Shown one piece after another: positions 1 through 8,023 of a DNA stretch of 64,000 nucleotides; the stretch's first letter is position 1, and each line of letters starts with the position of its first letter. The notes under the pieces are model-generated. The model had not been told where the DNA came from and made no database searches. It worked only from the letters and a program-made list of their open reading frames with translations. The stretch lies in the NCBI RefSeq assembly GCF_014656055.1, contig NZ_BNBR01000001.1, positions 992,001 through 1,056,000 of the forward strand, given 5' to 3'. Both the position numbers and the translations under genes were made by a program. The DNA comes from Streptomyces griseosporeus (lineage in GTDB: Bacteria > Actinomycetota > Actinomycetes > Streptomycetales > Streptomycetaceae).

Positions 1-84
1 GGTGGCCCGGGCGAGGGGGCGGCGGTCCTGCTGGGCGTGCATGACGCTGTACAGCTGCGTCCACGCGGTGGTCTCCATGCTCAT
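1..84 (-). CDS. ABC exporter (fused permease/ATPase), N-terminus only
   Basis: Only the first 28 codons lie in the window, running off its left edge. The translation begins MSMETTAWTQLYSVMHAQQD, which I recognise as the usual start of a Streptomyces multidrug-type ABC half-transporter whose first membrane helix would follow outside the window. ATG at 84 is chosen; a second in-frame ATG at 78 is possible. There is no Shine-Dalgarno sequence. The -10 box ends 7 nt before the ATG, so the mRNA is probably leaderless. In S. coelicolor an ABC transporter gene belongs to the SoxR regulon, which fits the promoter described next. Family assignment rests on the N-terminus alone. Confidence 0.6.
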   Translation of the reverse strand, partial: MSMETTAWTQLYSVMHAQQDRRPLARAT

Positions 85-122
85 GGACAGCAACGTAGAA
101 CCTCAAGCATCGTTGAGGTCAA
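82..122 (-). promoter_or_regulatory. SoxR/MerR-type promoter and operator
   Basis: On the minus strand -35 TTGACC (122-117) and -10 TACGTT (97-92) are separated by exactly 19 bp, the long spacer typical of MerR-family activated promoters. Inside the spacer lies the palindrome CCTCAAGCATCGTTGAGG (101-118), whose arms are those of the known SoxR box CCTCAA-N6-TTGAGG. Transcription would start at or next to the ATG at 84. The regulator gene is not in the window. Confidence 0.8.
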
Positions 123-156
123 TGTCCGCCGTCCGTCACCCCGTTCGAAGGACCCG

Positions 157-1230
157 ATGACCGCACGTAAGGTGTCGTCCCCGCTGCCGCAACCCGCTGT
201 TGGCGGGCTGCCGCGATCCTCGTCCGATGTGAGCGCTGTCCCCCTCCCCGACGTCCCTCCGCTCTCCCGTTCCCCCCGTCTGCCCCGGGGGCGCTTCGTC
301 CGCCGGATCCCCGTCCGGCAGGTGCTGTGCCTGGTTCCGCTGCTCCTCGTCACGGTCGTCGCCGTGCGGCACCGGTCGGTGCTCGCGGAGGGCCTCGCCC
401 GGTTACGGTCGGCCGAGTGGCCGTGGCTGGTCGCGGCGGTCGGAGCGACCTGTCTGACCTGGGTGGCGGCGGCCTGCACCCGGCAGGGCGCGGTGGTCGA
501 GCGGCTGCCGTGGCGGCGGCTGCTGGCCACGCAGTTCGCGGCGGGCGCGGCCAACCATCTGCTGCCGACCGGGCTCGGCGCGAGCGCGGTCAACCTGCGT
601 TTCCTGACGGTGTGCGGGGTGCCGCTGGCCCGCTCGTCGGCGGCGCTCGCGCTGTATCTGCTCGCCGAGTGCGTGGGCCGGCTGTCCCTGATGGCGGCGC
701 TGCTGCTGGTGTTCCCGGGCGCGCTGCGGTTCGGCGCGCTGCTGCCGGAGGACGTGTTCGGGCCGCTGCTGCTCGCCGGGGCCGCGGTGGCGGTGGCGGC
801 GACGACCGCGCTGGTCGTCGTACGGCGGCTGCGGTCCGCGGTGTGCGGCTTCCTGCGGACCGCGCTGGCCGAGGCGCGCGCGGTGCACGCCCGGCCGGCG
901 CGGGCGCTCGCCCTGTGGGGCGGGGCGCTGGCCTTCCCGGCGCTCCAGGCCACCGCGCTGGTGCTGGTGGGCCGGGCGCTGGGGCTGGCGGTGCCGCCCG
1001 GGCACATGGCGGTGGCCTATCTGGCGGCGACGGTCGCCGTGGCCCTGGTGCCGACGCCGGGCGGGGTCGGCTCGGTGGAGGCGGCGCTGGTGGTCGCTCT
1101 CGTCGCGGCGGGCGGCCCGGCGGCGGTGGCGACGGCGGTGGTGCTGGCGTACCGGATCCTCACGGTGTGGCTGCCGCTGGTGCCGGGGGCGCTGACGCTG
1201 GCGGCGCTGGTGCGGATGAAGGTGATCTGA
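157..1230 (+). CDS. Flippase-like integral membrane protein (LPG synthase TM / UPF0104 family)
   Basis: A 357-residue protein with a Pro/Ser-rich cytoplasmic N-terminus of about 55 residues followed by some eight hydrophobic helices. The pattern (AANHLLPTGLGASAVNLRF in the middle, LVPTPGGVGSVEAALV near the end) is that of the lysylphosphatidylglycerol-synthase transmembrane family, often annotated as lipid flippase-like. ATG 157 is preferred over an in-frame ATG at 37 because AAGGA lies 5 nt upstream and the extra 40 residues would run through the divergent SoxR operator. No catalytic aminoacyl-transferase domain is attached, so lysyl-PG synthesis is unlikely; substrate unknown. It is divergent from the ABC exporter. 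Confidence 0.75.
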   Translation: MTARKVSSPLPQPAVGGLPRSSSDVSAVPLPDVPPLSRSPRLPRGRFVRRIPVRQVLCLVPLLLVTVVAVRHRSVLAEGLARLRSAEWPWLVAAVGATCLTWVAAACTRQGAVVERLPWRRLLATQFAAGAANHLLPTGLGASAVNLRFLTVCGVPLARSSAALALYLLAECVGRLSLMAALLLVFPGALRFGALLPEDVFGPLLLAGAAVAVAATTALVVVRRLRSAVCGFLRTALAEARAVHARPARALALWGGALAFPALQATALVLVGRALGLAVPPGHMAVAYLAATVAVALVPTPGGVGSVEAALVVALVAAGGPAAVATAVVLAYRILTVWLPLVPGALTLAALVRMKVI

Positions 1231-1278
1231 CCGGCCGGGGTCAGGAAGGCCCGCTGTCCTTCCGGGCCCGGCGCCGGG

Positions 1279-2010
1279 TCACCACGGCACCGGCTTGCCG
1301 TCGCGGAAGAAGCCGCCGGTCGGCCCGTCGTCCGGCAGGGTCGCCGCCCAGACCACCCCGGCGGCGCCCTCGGCCACGGGCCGGCCGCCGCCGCCCATGT
1401 CGGTGTCGGTCCAGCCCGGGCAGACCGCGTTGACGAGCACCCTCTGTGCGCGCAGTTCGCCGGCGAGCAGCCGGGTCAGGGCGTTGAGCGCGGCCTTGGA
1501 GACGCTGTAGGCGGGGGTGCCGCCGCTCATCGAGGCGAGCGAGCCGGCCTCGCTGCTGACGTTGACGACCCGCGGGTGCGGGCTGCGCTCCAGCAGCGGC
1601 AGCAGCGCCTGGGTGACCCGCCAGGCGCCGAACAGGTTGGTGTCCAGGGCCTGCTGGACCTCGGCGAGGTCGGCGGTGCGGGCCCGGGCCCAGCTGTCGT
1701 ACAGGATGGCGGCGTTGTTCACGACCACGTCGACGCGGCCGGTCTCGCGGGCGATCCGCTCGGCCATGGCGGTCACGCTCGCCGCGTCGGAGACGTCGAG
1801 TTGCACGGCCCGCACCCGCTGTCCGCCGGGGTCGATCGCGGCGGCGGCCTGCTCGCCCTTGCGCGGATCGCGGGAGCCGAGCAGGACGTGGTGGCCGAGT
1901 CCGGCGAGCTGCCGGGCGACCTCGCGGCCGATGCCGCGGTTGGCGCCGGTGACGAGGGCGACGGGGGTGGGGGGCGTGTGCGGCGCATGGGGTGACATCG
2001 CCTCCATCAT
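1279..2010 (-). CDS. SDR family NAD(P)-dependent oxidoreductase
   Basis: A 243-residue classical short-chain dehydrogenase. The Rossmann glycine motif TGANRGIG is near residue 20, NNA near 95, the catalytic serine in NVSSEAGS, and the YxxxK pair in YSVSK. The 'NRGIG' form and the ending resemble carbonyl-reductase-like SDRs. Start is taken as ATG 2010; ATG 2007 and ATG 1998 are in-frame alternatives and the GGAGG just before 1998 is too close to serve it well. It is convergent with the flippase-like gene and divergent from the TPR-like gene. The substrate cannot be deduced. Confidence 0.85.
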   Translation of the reverse strand: MMEAMSPHAPHTPPTPVALVTGANRGIGREVARQLAGLGHHVLLGSRDPRKGEQAAAAIDPGGQRVRAVQLDVSDAASVTAMAERIARETGRVDVVVNNAAILYDSWARARTADLAEVQQALDTNLFGAWRVTQALLPLLERSPHPRVVNVSSEAGSLASMSGGTPAYSVSKAALNALTRLLAGELRAQRVLVNAVCPGWTDTDMGGGGRPVAEGAAGVVWAATLPDDGPTGGFFRDGKPVPW

Positions 2011-2097
2011 GGCAGCTCAACGGCGTTTTTCGTAGGGTCGATCACACAGTTCGCGGAGCTTGTCCGGGCCTGTGCGCGGCTCGGAGAATCGTCCGCC

Positions 2098-3363
2098 ATG
2101 GGTGACGTGGGGAAGATCGATCAGGATGCCGTGCTGCGGGCACGGGCGACGCTGCTGGCCTCGGACACGCCGAGCCGCGCGCGGCAGGTGGAGGCCTACC
2201 GGGTGCTGGCCGAGGTCAGTCCGGAGTCCTACTTGCCGAAGCTGGCCAAGGCGCTGGTGTCGTACGGGTACGAACCGGAGTTCCGGGACCGGCCGGAGGC
2301 CCGGCTGGCGCTGAACGCCGAGGCGGTGGCCGTCGCGCGGCGGATCGACCCGGACGATCCGCGCCGGACCGAGGTGCTCGTCGACACCTTGCGCTCCTGG
2401 CAGTTCGAGCTGTTCCGGGCGGGCCGGCGCGCGGAGGCTCTGGCCGTGTGCGAGGAGATGGCCGAGGTGGGGCGGGACGGTTTCGCCCGGGGGCAGGTGA
2501 CGAGCCCGGAGTACGGGGCCGCGCGGCTGGCCGTCGTCCTGGCGGAGGAGGGACGGCACGGGGAGGCCGCCGAACTGCTCGGGCGGTTCGCCGCCCGGGC
2601 GCGTGCGGAGAGCCCGTGGTCGGCCTTCTGGGACGGCCTGGCCCACGTGGCCGAGCTGGAGGCCGCCGGACGCCGGGGAGAGGCCCTGGACGCCTTCGCG
2701 GACCTCGTGGCCGCCGGCTGCGCCGAACTGGAGTCCGGTCGTACGTCGCTCGCCGTCCCGGTCTGGCTCCTCGTCCACCACTCCCGCATGCTCGACGCGG
2801 CCGGACGCCCGGCCGAAGCGCGCGCGGCGAGGGCGCGGGCGCTGGGTCTGCTGACCGAGCTGGACGCGACCGGGGAGCGCAGGACCTGGGGCAACATGCT
2901 GGCCTGGTGGGTCACGCTGCTGGCGCTGTCGGGCCGGGCGGCCGAGCCCGGGTACCCCGCGCCCGCGTTCGGCAGGCACTTCACGGACTGGTCGCCCGAC
3001 CTGAGACAGACGTACGTCGACGGCATCGCGCCGCTGGAGGCGGAGGTCGCGGCGCTGCGGCGGGCGGCCGACGCCGACCCGGACGGCCCGCACCTGCCCG
3101 AACTGCTGGAACGGCAGCGGCGGTTGACGGTGCGCTCGGCGGTCCACCGCGAACACCGCACCCACAGCGTCCTCAAGCCGCTCCGCCCGCTCTTCGCCGA
3201 GGGCGTGGCGCTCGCCCGCCGCCTGGCCGCTCGGGCGGATCCGCGGCGGGGGCGGGACGCGCTGGCCCGTGCGCTGACCGACCGGGCCATGTTCCTGCTC
3301 GCCGGCCGTCAGTACGGCGAGGCGTACGACGACTTCCGGGAGGTCGTCGCGCTGCTGGACTGA
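2098..3363 (+). CDS. TPR-like helical protein of unknown function
   Basis: A 421-residue soluble protein made almost entirely of alpha-helical pairs. Repeated segments such as RRAEALAVCEEMAEVG, GRHGEAAELLGRFAAR and GRRGEALDAFADLVAAG have the spacing and small/large residue pattern of degenerate tetratricopeptide repeats, covering about residues 60-260 and again near the C-terminus. There is no signal peptide and no enzymatic motif. The start has a GGAG 10 nt upstream. An SDR gene follows 39 nt downstream on the same strand, so the two may be co-transcribed. Probably a protein-binding scaffold; function not recognised. Confidence 0.7.
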   Translation: MGDVGKIDQDAVLRARATLLASDTPSRARQVEAYRVLAEVSPESYLPKLAKALVSYGYEPEFRDRPEARLALNAEAVAVARRIDPDDPRRTEVLVDTLRSWQFELFRAGRRAEALAVCEEMAEVGRDGFARGQVTSPEYGAARLAVVLAEEGRHGEAAELLGRFAARARAESPWSAFWDGLAHVAELEAAGRRGEALDAFADLVAAGCAELESGRTSLAVPVWLLVHHSRMLDAAGRPAEARAARARALGLLTELDATGERRTWGNMLAWWVTLLALSGRAAEPGYPAPAFGRHFTDWSPDLRQTYVDGIAPLEAEVAALRRAADADPDGPHLPELLERQRRLTVRSAVHREHRTHSVLKPLRPLFAEGVALARRLAARADPRRGRDALARALTDRAMFLLAGRQYGEAYDDFREVVALLD

Positions 3364-3402
3364 GCCGGGGCCGCCCTCGTGGCCATGGCAGGATCGGCGG
3401 TC

Positions 3403-4143
3403 ATGAGCATGGACACAGCGGACCGGCCGGTCGCCCTCGTCACCGGATCCACCTCGGGCATCGGGGAGGCCGTGGCCCGCAGGTTCGCGGCGGACGGGAT
3501 GCGGGTCGTGGTGCACTCGCGCCGCAGCGCGGCGGCCGGGCGGGCGCTGGCGGAGGAGCTGGGCGGCACGTATCTGCGGGCCGATCTGGAGGTGGAGGAC
3601 GAGGCGCGGGGGCTGGTGGAGGCCGCGCTCGACCGGTACGGGCGGCTGGACGTGCTGGTCAACAACGCCGGGATCAGCCGGCCGATCCCGCACGCGGACC
3701 TGGCAGCGGCCACCCCGGCGGACTGGCGGCGGCTGCTGGAGGTCAACCTGATCGCGCCCTGGGTGCTGTGCACGGCGGCACTGCCCGCGCTGCGCACGGC
3801 ACCCGGGGGCGGCAGCATCGTCAACATCACCAGTCACGCGGGGGTACGGCCGAAGGGGTCGTCCGTGCCGTACGCGGCGAGCAAGGCGGCGCTGAACCAC
3901 GTGACGTTGCTGCTCGCGGCGGCACTCGGGCCGGACGTTCGGGTCAACGCGGTGGCGCCGGGCCTGGTGGACACGCCGATGACGAAGGACTGGGCGGGGG
4001 CGCACGACCTGTGGCGGGAGCGTGCGCCGATGCGGCGCCCGGCGCGGCCCGAGGACGTGGCCGATCTGGTGGCGTCGGTGGTGGGCAGCGCGTATCTGAC
4101 AGGCGAGGTGATCGTGCTGGACGGCGGGCTGCATCTCACGTGA
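3403..4143 (+). CDS. SDR family oxidoreductase (FabG-like)
   Basis: A 246-residue short-chain dehydrogenase: cofactor motif TGSTSGIG, NNAG, catalytic Ser in NITSHAG, YAASK as the YxxxK pair, and the conserved C-terminal GEVIVLDGG typical of FabG-like 3-oxoacyl reductases. ATG 3403 is used because AGGA lies 9 nt upstream; an in-frame ATG at 3379 would overlap the promoter-side linker. It sits between the TPR-like gene and a crotonase on the same strand, which loosely suggests acyl-CoA or polyketide-like substrates. This is inference from context only. Confidence 0.85.
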   Translation: MSMDTADRPVALVTGSTSGIGEAVARRFAADGMRVVVHSRRSAAAGRALAEELGGTYLRADLEVEDEARGLVEAALDRYGRLDVLVNNAGISRPIPHADLAAATPADWRRLLEVNLIAPWVLCTAALPALRTAPGGGSIVNITSHAGVRPKGSSVPYAASKAALNHVTLLLAAALGPDVRVNAVAPGLVDTPMTKDWAGAHDLWRERAPMRRPARPEDVADLVASVVGSAYLTGEVIVLDGGLHLT

Positions 4144-4247
4144 GCGGGGCCCGGCGCTCCGGTCCGGGCGGGCCCGCCGATCTCACCCGGGCGTGGCCGA
4201 CCGGCCGGTAACGTGCGGGGCGTCGCCGCAGCGAAGGGGAGACCGTC

Positions 4248-5006
4248 ATGTCCGTCCGTGTCGAACGCCGGGGGCCCGTCACCACCGTGGTGCTGTCGCG
4301 GCCCGAGGTCCGCAACGCCGTGGACGGCCCCACGGCCGCCGAACTCGCCGCCGCCTTCCGGGAGTTCGAGGCGGACGACAGTGCGCGGGCGGCGGTGCTG
4401 TGGGGTGAGGGCGGCACGTTCTGCGCGGGTGCCGACCTGAAGGCGATGGGCGGGGAGCACGGCAACCGGGTCGCGGAGGACGGCGACGGGCCGATGGGGC
4501 CGACGCGGCTGCGGCTGTCCAAGCCGGTGATCGCCGCCGTCGCCGGGCACGCCGTGGCGGGCGGCCTGGAGCTGGCGCTCTGGTGCGATCTGCGGGTGGC
4601 CGAGGAGGACGCCGTGTTCGGGGTCTTCTGCCGCCGCTGGGGCGTGCCGCTGATCGACGGGGGCACGGTACGGCTGCCGAGGCTGATCGGCACGAGCCGC
4701 GCCCTGGACCTGATCCTCACCGGCCGGCCGGTACCGGCCCGTGAGGCGCTGGAGATGGGGCTGGCCAACCGGGTGGTGGCGCCGGGCACCGCCCGGGCCG
4801 CCGCGGAGGAGCTGGCCGCGACGCTCGCCGCCTTCCCGCAGGGCTGCCTGCGCTCGGACCGGGCCTCGGTCCTCGACCAGGAGGGCCTGTCCGAGGAGGA
4901 GGCGCTGCGGCAGGAACTGCGGTACGGCGCCCGGGTGTTGCCGGAGGCCCTGGAGGGCGCCGCCCGCTTCGCGGACGGGGCGGGGCGGCACGGGTCGTTC
5001 GGCTGA
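4248..5006 (+). CDS. Enoyl-CoA hydratase/isomerase (crotonase) family protein
   Basis: A 252-residue crotonase-fold protein. FCAGADLKAM supplies the first oxyanion-hole segment and GHAVAGGLELALWCD the second with the CoA-binding glycines. The usual second catalytic Glu region reads FCRRWGVPLIDGGTVRLPRLIG, where the helix carries Asp rather than the hydratase Glu. It may therefore be an isomerase or hydrolase rather than a standard hydratase. RBS GGGGAGA is 6 nt before the ATG. A strong hairpin terminator follows the stop. Cytoplasmic, acting on an acyl-CoA thioester. Confidence 0.85.
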   Translation: MSVRVERRGPVTTVVLSRPEVRNAVDGPTAAELAAAFREFEADDSARAAVLWGEGGTFCAGADLKAMGGEHGNRVAEDGDGPMGPTRLRLSKPVIAAVAGHAVAGGLELALWCDLRVAEEDAVFGVFCRRWGVPLIDGGTVRLPRLIGTSRALDLILTGRPVPAREALEMGLANRVVAPGTARAAAEELAATLAAFPQGCLRSDRASVLDQEGLSEEEALRQELRYGARVLPEALEGAARFADGAGRHGSFG

Positions 5007-5046
5007 GGGCCCGCTCGCGCGCCGGTGGTGACGTCCGAGCGCGCGC

Positions 5047-5094
5047 TGCCGTGCGGTCCCCTCTTGGGTCGTTCTTCAGCACAGGGGACCGCAC
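5047..5094 (+). terminator. Intrinsic hairpin terminator after the crotonase gene
   Basis: CCGTGCGGTCCCCT (5047-5060) is perfectly complementary to AGGGGACCGCACGG (5081-5094): a 14-bp stem with a 20-nt loop, 40 nt after the crotonase stop. There is no U-tract, as is common in Streptomyces. Confidence 0.7.
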
Positions 5095-5354
5095 GGCCTT
5101 CCCGTTGCGGCGTCGAGTGGCGCCTCGTCCCTCATGATGCGACGCCGCGGGCCGGAGCGGGCGCAGACGTGATATTTCCCCCTCAAAGGTGTGGCGGCCC
5201 CCGGCTCCCCGGGGGCATTGTTCCGTAACCCCATGATCACGTGGCGTTCCGGGCGAGCGCCGCGCCATGCTGTCTGCCCGCCTTCCTGACGGCGCTTCAG
5301 CACCGCTGCCGGAAAGGCCCGTTCGAGTGGCGACTCACAGAAAACACGTTGCAC
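5095..5354. other. Intergenic region upstream of the 5.4-7.4 kb operon
   Basis: About 260 nt with no convincing gene. It contains a short GC hairpin (CCCCGGCTCCCCGGGG near 5199) and presumably the promoter of the following operon, but I could not assign -35/-10 boxes with confidence. Confidence 0.4.
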
Positions 5355-5609
5355 ATGACAAGTAAGAAGGTGCTCACCGTCGCCGTCCTGGCGACGGTCC
5401 TCACGTGGAGCACGGTGATGACCGTGCTGGGGCAGGTCGCGGCCGTCGCCGCGCTGCTCCCGTCCCTGGGCCTGCTCGTGCAGCAGATTGTCCAGGCCCT
5501 GACCGCACCCGACGGCTCCCGCCCGGCCGACGGCACCCCCGCCCCCGACGGGCGGCCGCCGGCCGGTGCGGGGCCCGTCGCCGCCGGCGGACAGGAGCCG
5601 CCCCGATGA
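5355..5609 (+). CDS. Small membrane protein with proline-rich tail
   Basis: An 84-residue protein: a short basic N-terminus (MTSKK), a hydrophobic stretch at about residues 6-48 that can form one long or two short transmembrane helices, then a Pro/Ala/Gly/Asp-rich tail. ATG 5355 is chosen because the hydrophobic segment starts directly after it. No clear Shine-Dalgarno sequence is visible. Its stop overlaps the start of the XRE/sigma-4 regulator by 4 nt (ATGA), so the two are translationally coupled. It might be a membrane partner of that regulator; no family is recognised. Confidence 0.6.
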   Translation: MTSKKVLTVAVLATVLTWSTVMTVLGQVAAVAALLPSLGLLVQQIVQALTAPDGSRPADGTPAPDGRPPAGAGPVAAGGQEPPR

Positions 5610-6502
5610 TCTGGTCCCCCGACGCCGACCAGCCGCCGCCACCGGACACCTTCGGGCCGGGCGGCCGCCGGGGCCGCAAGCCGGCCCCGATCTCCGACAC
5701 CGCCGGCCTGTCCCACCGGGCGTGGCTGGAACCGGTCCGCAGTCTGCTGTTCGCCAGCGGCCTGACCCTCAACGACCTCGTCGACCGGTCCGGTTACTCC
5801 AAGACCCGGATAAGCGAGCTGCTGCGCGGCAACGGCTACTACCCCGCCTGGGAGATCACCTTCAGCGTGATCCGCGCCCTGGGCCTGCCCGGCCGGCCGA
5901 TGCTCCGGCTGTGGACCGCGGCGGCCCGGGAGGCGCGCAAGGAGCCCGCCTGGATCCGGCACAGCATCGAGCAGGTCGCCCTCCAGCCGGAGCGTCCGCC
6001 GCTGGCGCACCGGGCGTTCACCGAGGCGATGACCCGGCCCTACACCGACTACGCGCGCGCCTTCCTGCTCACCGAGGAGCGCGCCCGGGCGGCGGTGTGG
6101 GAGACCTTCGACATCCTGTGGCTGTGCTGGAGCGAGGCCGCCACCAGCGCGGACATCCGCCGCTACGCCTGGCTGCTGCTGCGCTCGCGGGTCATGGCCC
6201 GCGCCCACCGGCGTCAGGACGGCGGTCCCGACCTGCGGGCCGCCGTCTTCTCCACCGCCGAGGTGCACGACAGCGTGCCCGGCCATGTCGTGGTCCTCAG
6301 CGAGCTGGTCGACCTGTTCGACGCGATCGGCCGGCTGCCCCACGACCAGCTGGACGTGGCCGTGCTGCGCTACCTGTGCGGCATGCCGCTGGACGCCGTC
6401 CCGGACGTGCTCGGCCTGACCCCGGCCATCGCCCACGCCGTCGACCACCACGCCCGCGCCACCCTCGAACGCCTCCTCAGCTCACACAGCCCCCGGGAGT
6501 GA
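5606..6502 (+). CDS. XRE-type HTH regulator with C-terminal sigma-70 region 4-like domain
   Basis: A 298-residue protein. Residues 1-35 are a Pro/Gly/Arg-rich linker; about 45-95 (LFASGLTLNDLVDRSGYSKTRISELLRGNG) match an XRE-like helix-turn-helix. The middle is helical, and residues about 250-295 (LPHDQLDVAVLRYLCGMPLDAVPDVLGLT then a recognition-type helix) look like sigma-70 region 4. The region 2 helices of a working sigma factor are missing, so it probably regulates rather than initiates. RBS AGGAG lies 9 nt before the ATG. It overlaps the small membrane protein gene upstream and is followed after 11 nt by a hypothetical protein gene. Confidence 0.7.
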   Translation: MIWSPDADQPPPPDTFGPGGRRGRKPAPISDTAGLSHRAWLEPVRSLLFASGLTLNDLVDRSGYSKTRISELLRGNGYYPAWEITFSVIRALGLPGRPMLRLWTAAAREARKEPAWIRHSIEQVALQPERPPLAHRAFTEAMTRPYTDYARAFLLTEERARAAVWETFDILWLCWSEAATSADIRRYAWLLLRSRVMARAHRRQDGGPDLRAAVFSTAEVHDSVPGHVVVLSELVDLFDAIGRLPHDQLDVAVLRYLCGMPLDAVPDVLGLTPAIAHAVDHHARATLERLLSSHSPRE

Positions 6503-6513
6503 ATCCAGCCGCC

Positions 6514-7377
6514 ATGACCTCCGTCGACGCCCTCCTCGCCCGTGCCCGCCTCCACCCCGGCCCCGACGTGCCCCCCGACACCGTCGCCTACGAAGACTGC
6601 GCCTATTTCGACCTCACCGCCGACCCGGCCACCGCGCCGGCCGGTGAGCCCGCCGGTGACGACACCGCCGCCGAGCAGCTCGACCGGCTCTGCGAGGTCG
6701 TCGTGACCGCCGTCGCCCCCGGCACGCTGGAGTTCCTCACCGACCAGCTGCCCGAACCACCCGCCGCCTGGCTGCTGGGCTGCGCGCTGCACCTGGCCGG
6801 CGTCGCCGACGGGGCCCGGTTCTGGTGGCAGTACGCCGCCGGCGCCGGCCACTCCCCCGCCGCCTACTGCCTGTCCCTGCACCACCACGCCCGCGGGGAG
6901 GAGCACGCGGCCGCGTTCTGGTACGACCAGACGGGCTTGGACGAGGCCGCGGAGGCCGACACGTTCCCGGTCGCCGGGGTGTGCCCGTCGCTGAGCGGTT
7001 TCCGCTTCGACGCCAGCCTGCCGACGGTGCTGCGGATCCTCAGCCATCTCGCGGCGCCCGGCCGGCGGCGTCTGCCGCACCGCGCGGACGCCGTCACGAA
7101 CTACGTCGCCCGGGCCGTCGCCCACGGCTACCGGCGGCACCCGGGCGTGGAGATCCCGGTGCCCGAGCCGCGCTTCGCCGACCGGATCAGCTTCCTGCTG
7201 GGCACCGACCCGCCGTGGGCCCGCCGCATGGCCCGTGTCTTCCACCGCCCCGCGCTGCCCAGCCGGGCCCAGAGCGCCGGCTCCGCGCGGGAAGGGGCCG
7301 GGAAGGGCCGTACGGCGGCCGAGGCGGCCGATGCCGCCGCCGCGTCCACGGTGGCGTCCTGGGGGCGCCCGGCCTGA
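6514..7377 (+). CDS. Conserved hypothetical protein, partner of the XRE/sigma-4 regulator
   Basis: A 287-residue soluble protein in the same operon, 11 nt after the regulator gene. The N-terminal third is acidic. The centre (WLLGCALHLAGVADGARFWW, then AAYCLSLHHHARGEEHAAAFWY) has two helical pairs resembling Sel1/TPR repeats. The C-terminus is Arg/Ala-rich and probably disordered. No catalytic motif or signal peptide. Function unknown; the repeats suggest protein binding, perhaps to the cotranscribed regulator. Confidence 0.65.
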   Translation: MTSVDALLARARLHPGPDVPPDTVAYEDCAYFDLTADPATAPAGEPAGDDTAAEQLDRLCEVVVTAVAPGTLEFLTDQLPEPPAAWLLGCALHLAGVADGARFWWQYAAGAGHSPAAYCLSLHHHARGEEHAAAFWYDQTGLDEAAEADTFPVAGVCPSLSGFRFDASLPTVLRILSHLAAPGRRRLPHRADAVTNYVARAVAHGYRRHPGVEIPVPEPRFADRISFLLGTDPPWARRMARVFHRPALPSRAQSAGSAREGAGKGRTAAEAADAAAASTVASWGRPA

Positions 7378-7559
7378 ACGGCGTACGGCCCCGGAACCGG
7401 CGGACGGCCGGGGCAGGCTGCCCACCCGAGCCGCCGTACGGCTGGGACGGGTGCCGGGCGCTCACCCGTTCGGCGTACGCGGGCGGGAACCTCGGCCGGT
7501 CGGCGGCTTTGCTGGGGAGGTCAGCCAGTACACCCGCCGTGAACGGCAAGGAGTCACCC

Positions 7560-7754
7560 ATGGGCATGATGGACAAGCTCAAGCAGATGCTGAAGGGCCA
7601 CCCCGACCAGGCCGGCAAGGCCGTCGACAAGGGCGGCGACTACATCGACCAGCGCACCCAGGGCAAGTACAGCGGCCACGTCGACACCGCCCAGGACCGG
7701 CTGAAGGACCAGTTCGGCCGGGGGGACCAGGGCCCGGGCGAGCCGCGGCAGTAG
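7560..7754 (+). CDS. Small MT0933/Rv0909 antitoxin-like protein
   Basis: A 64-residue hydrophilic protein beginning MGMMDKLKQMLKGHPDQ, with the KAVDKGGDYIDQRTQGKYSG core of the MT0933 antitoxin family. RBS AAGGAG (7548-7553) is 6 nt before the ATG. In Mycobacterium tuberculosis the Rv0909 member pairs with a toxin. No toxin candidate adjoins this copy, and many Streptomyces members are likewise solitary, so the antitoxin label is by family only. It is followed directly by a perfect terminator hairpin, so it is probably a monocistronic, well-expressed gene. Confidence 0.75.
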   Translation: MGMMDKLKQMLKGHPDQAGKAVDKGGDYIDQRTQGKYSGHVDTAQDRLKDQFGRGDQGPGEPRQ

Positions 7755-7770
7755 CCGGACACCGGCTCCT

Positions 7771-7807
7771 GGGCCCGCCCCGCGGACGTCATCCGCGGGG
7801 CGGGCCC
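7771..7807 (+). terminator. Perfect 16-bp stem terminator
   Basis: GGGCCCGCCCCGCGGA (7771-7786), loop CGTCA, then the exact complement (7792-7807), 17 nt after the MT0933-like stop. It has no U-tract. Confidence 0.8.
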
Positions 7808-8023
7808 GTGTCCGCCGTGCGGACGTGGCCGGTTGCCGTCGGCACCCGTTGCGAACTGGTGTTCCGGATACGGCAGGATGGGCCGGCGCGCCGTTCCATG
7901 ACGCCTCGTCGGATCCGGCGCGGTCGCACATCCCGGACATCGAGCAGGTGACAACGTGACGAGAATTCCCATCCGGCCGGTGGCGGCCCCGCGTGCCGCG
8001 GTTCGTCTTCCCGGAGGTGGCCG

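Noticed and set aside
5025..5228. A 67-codon plus-strand ORF between the crotonase and the next operon
   Set aside because: It runs through the 14-bp terminator hairpin and has no RBS or family resemblance.
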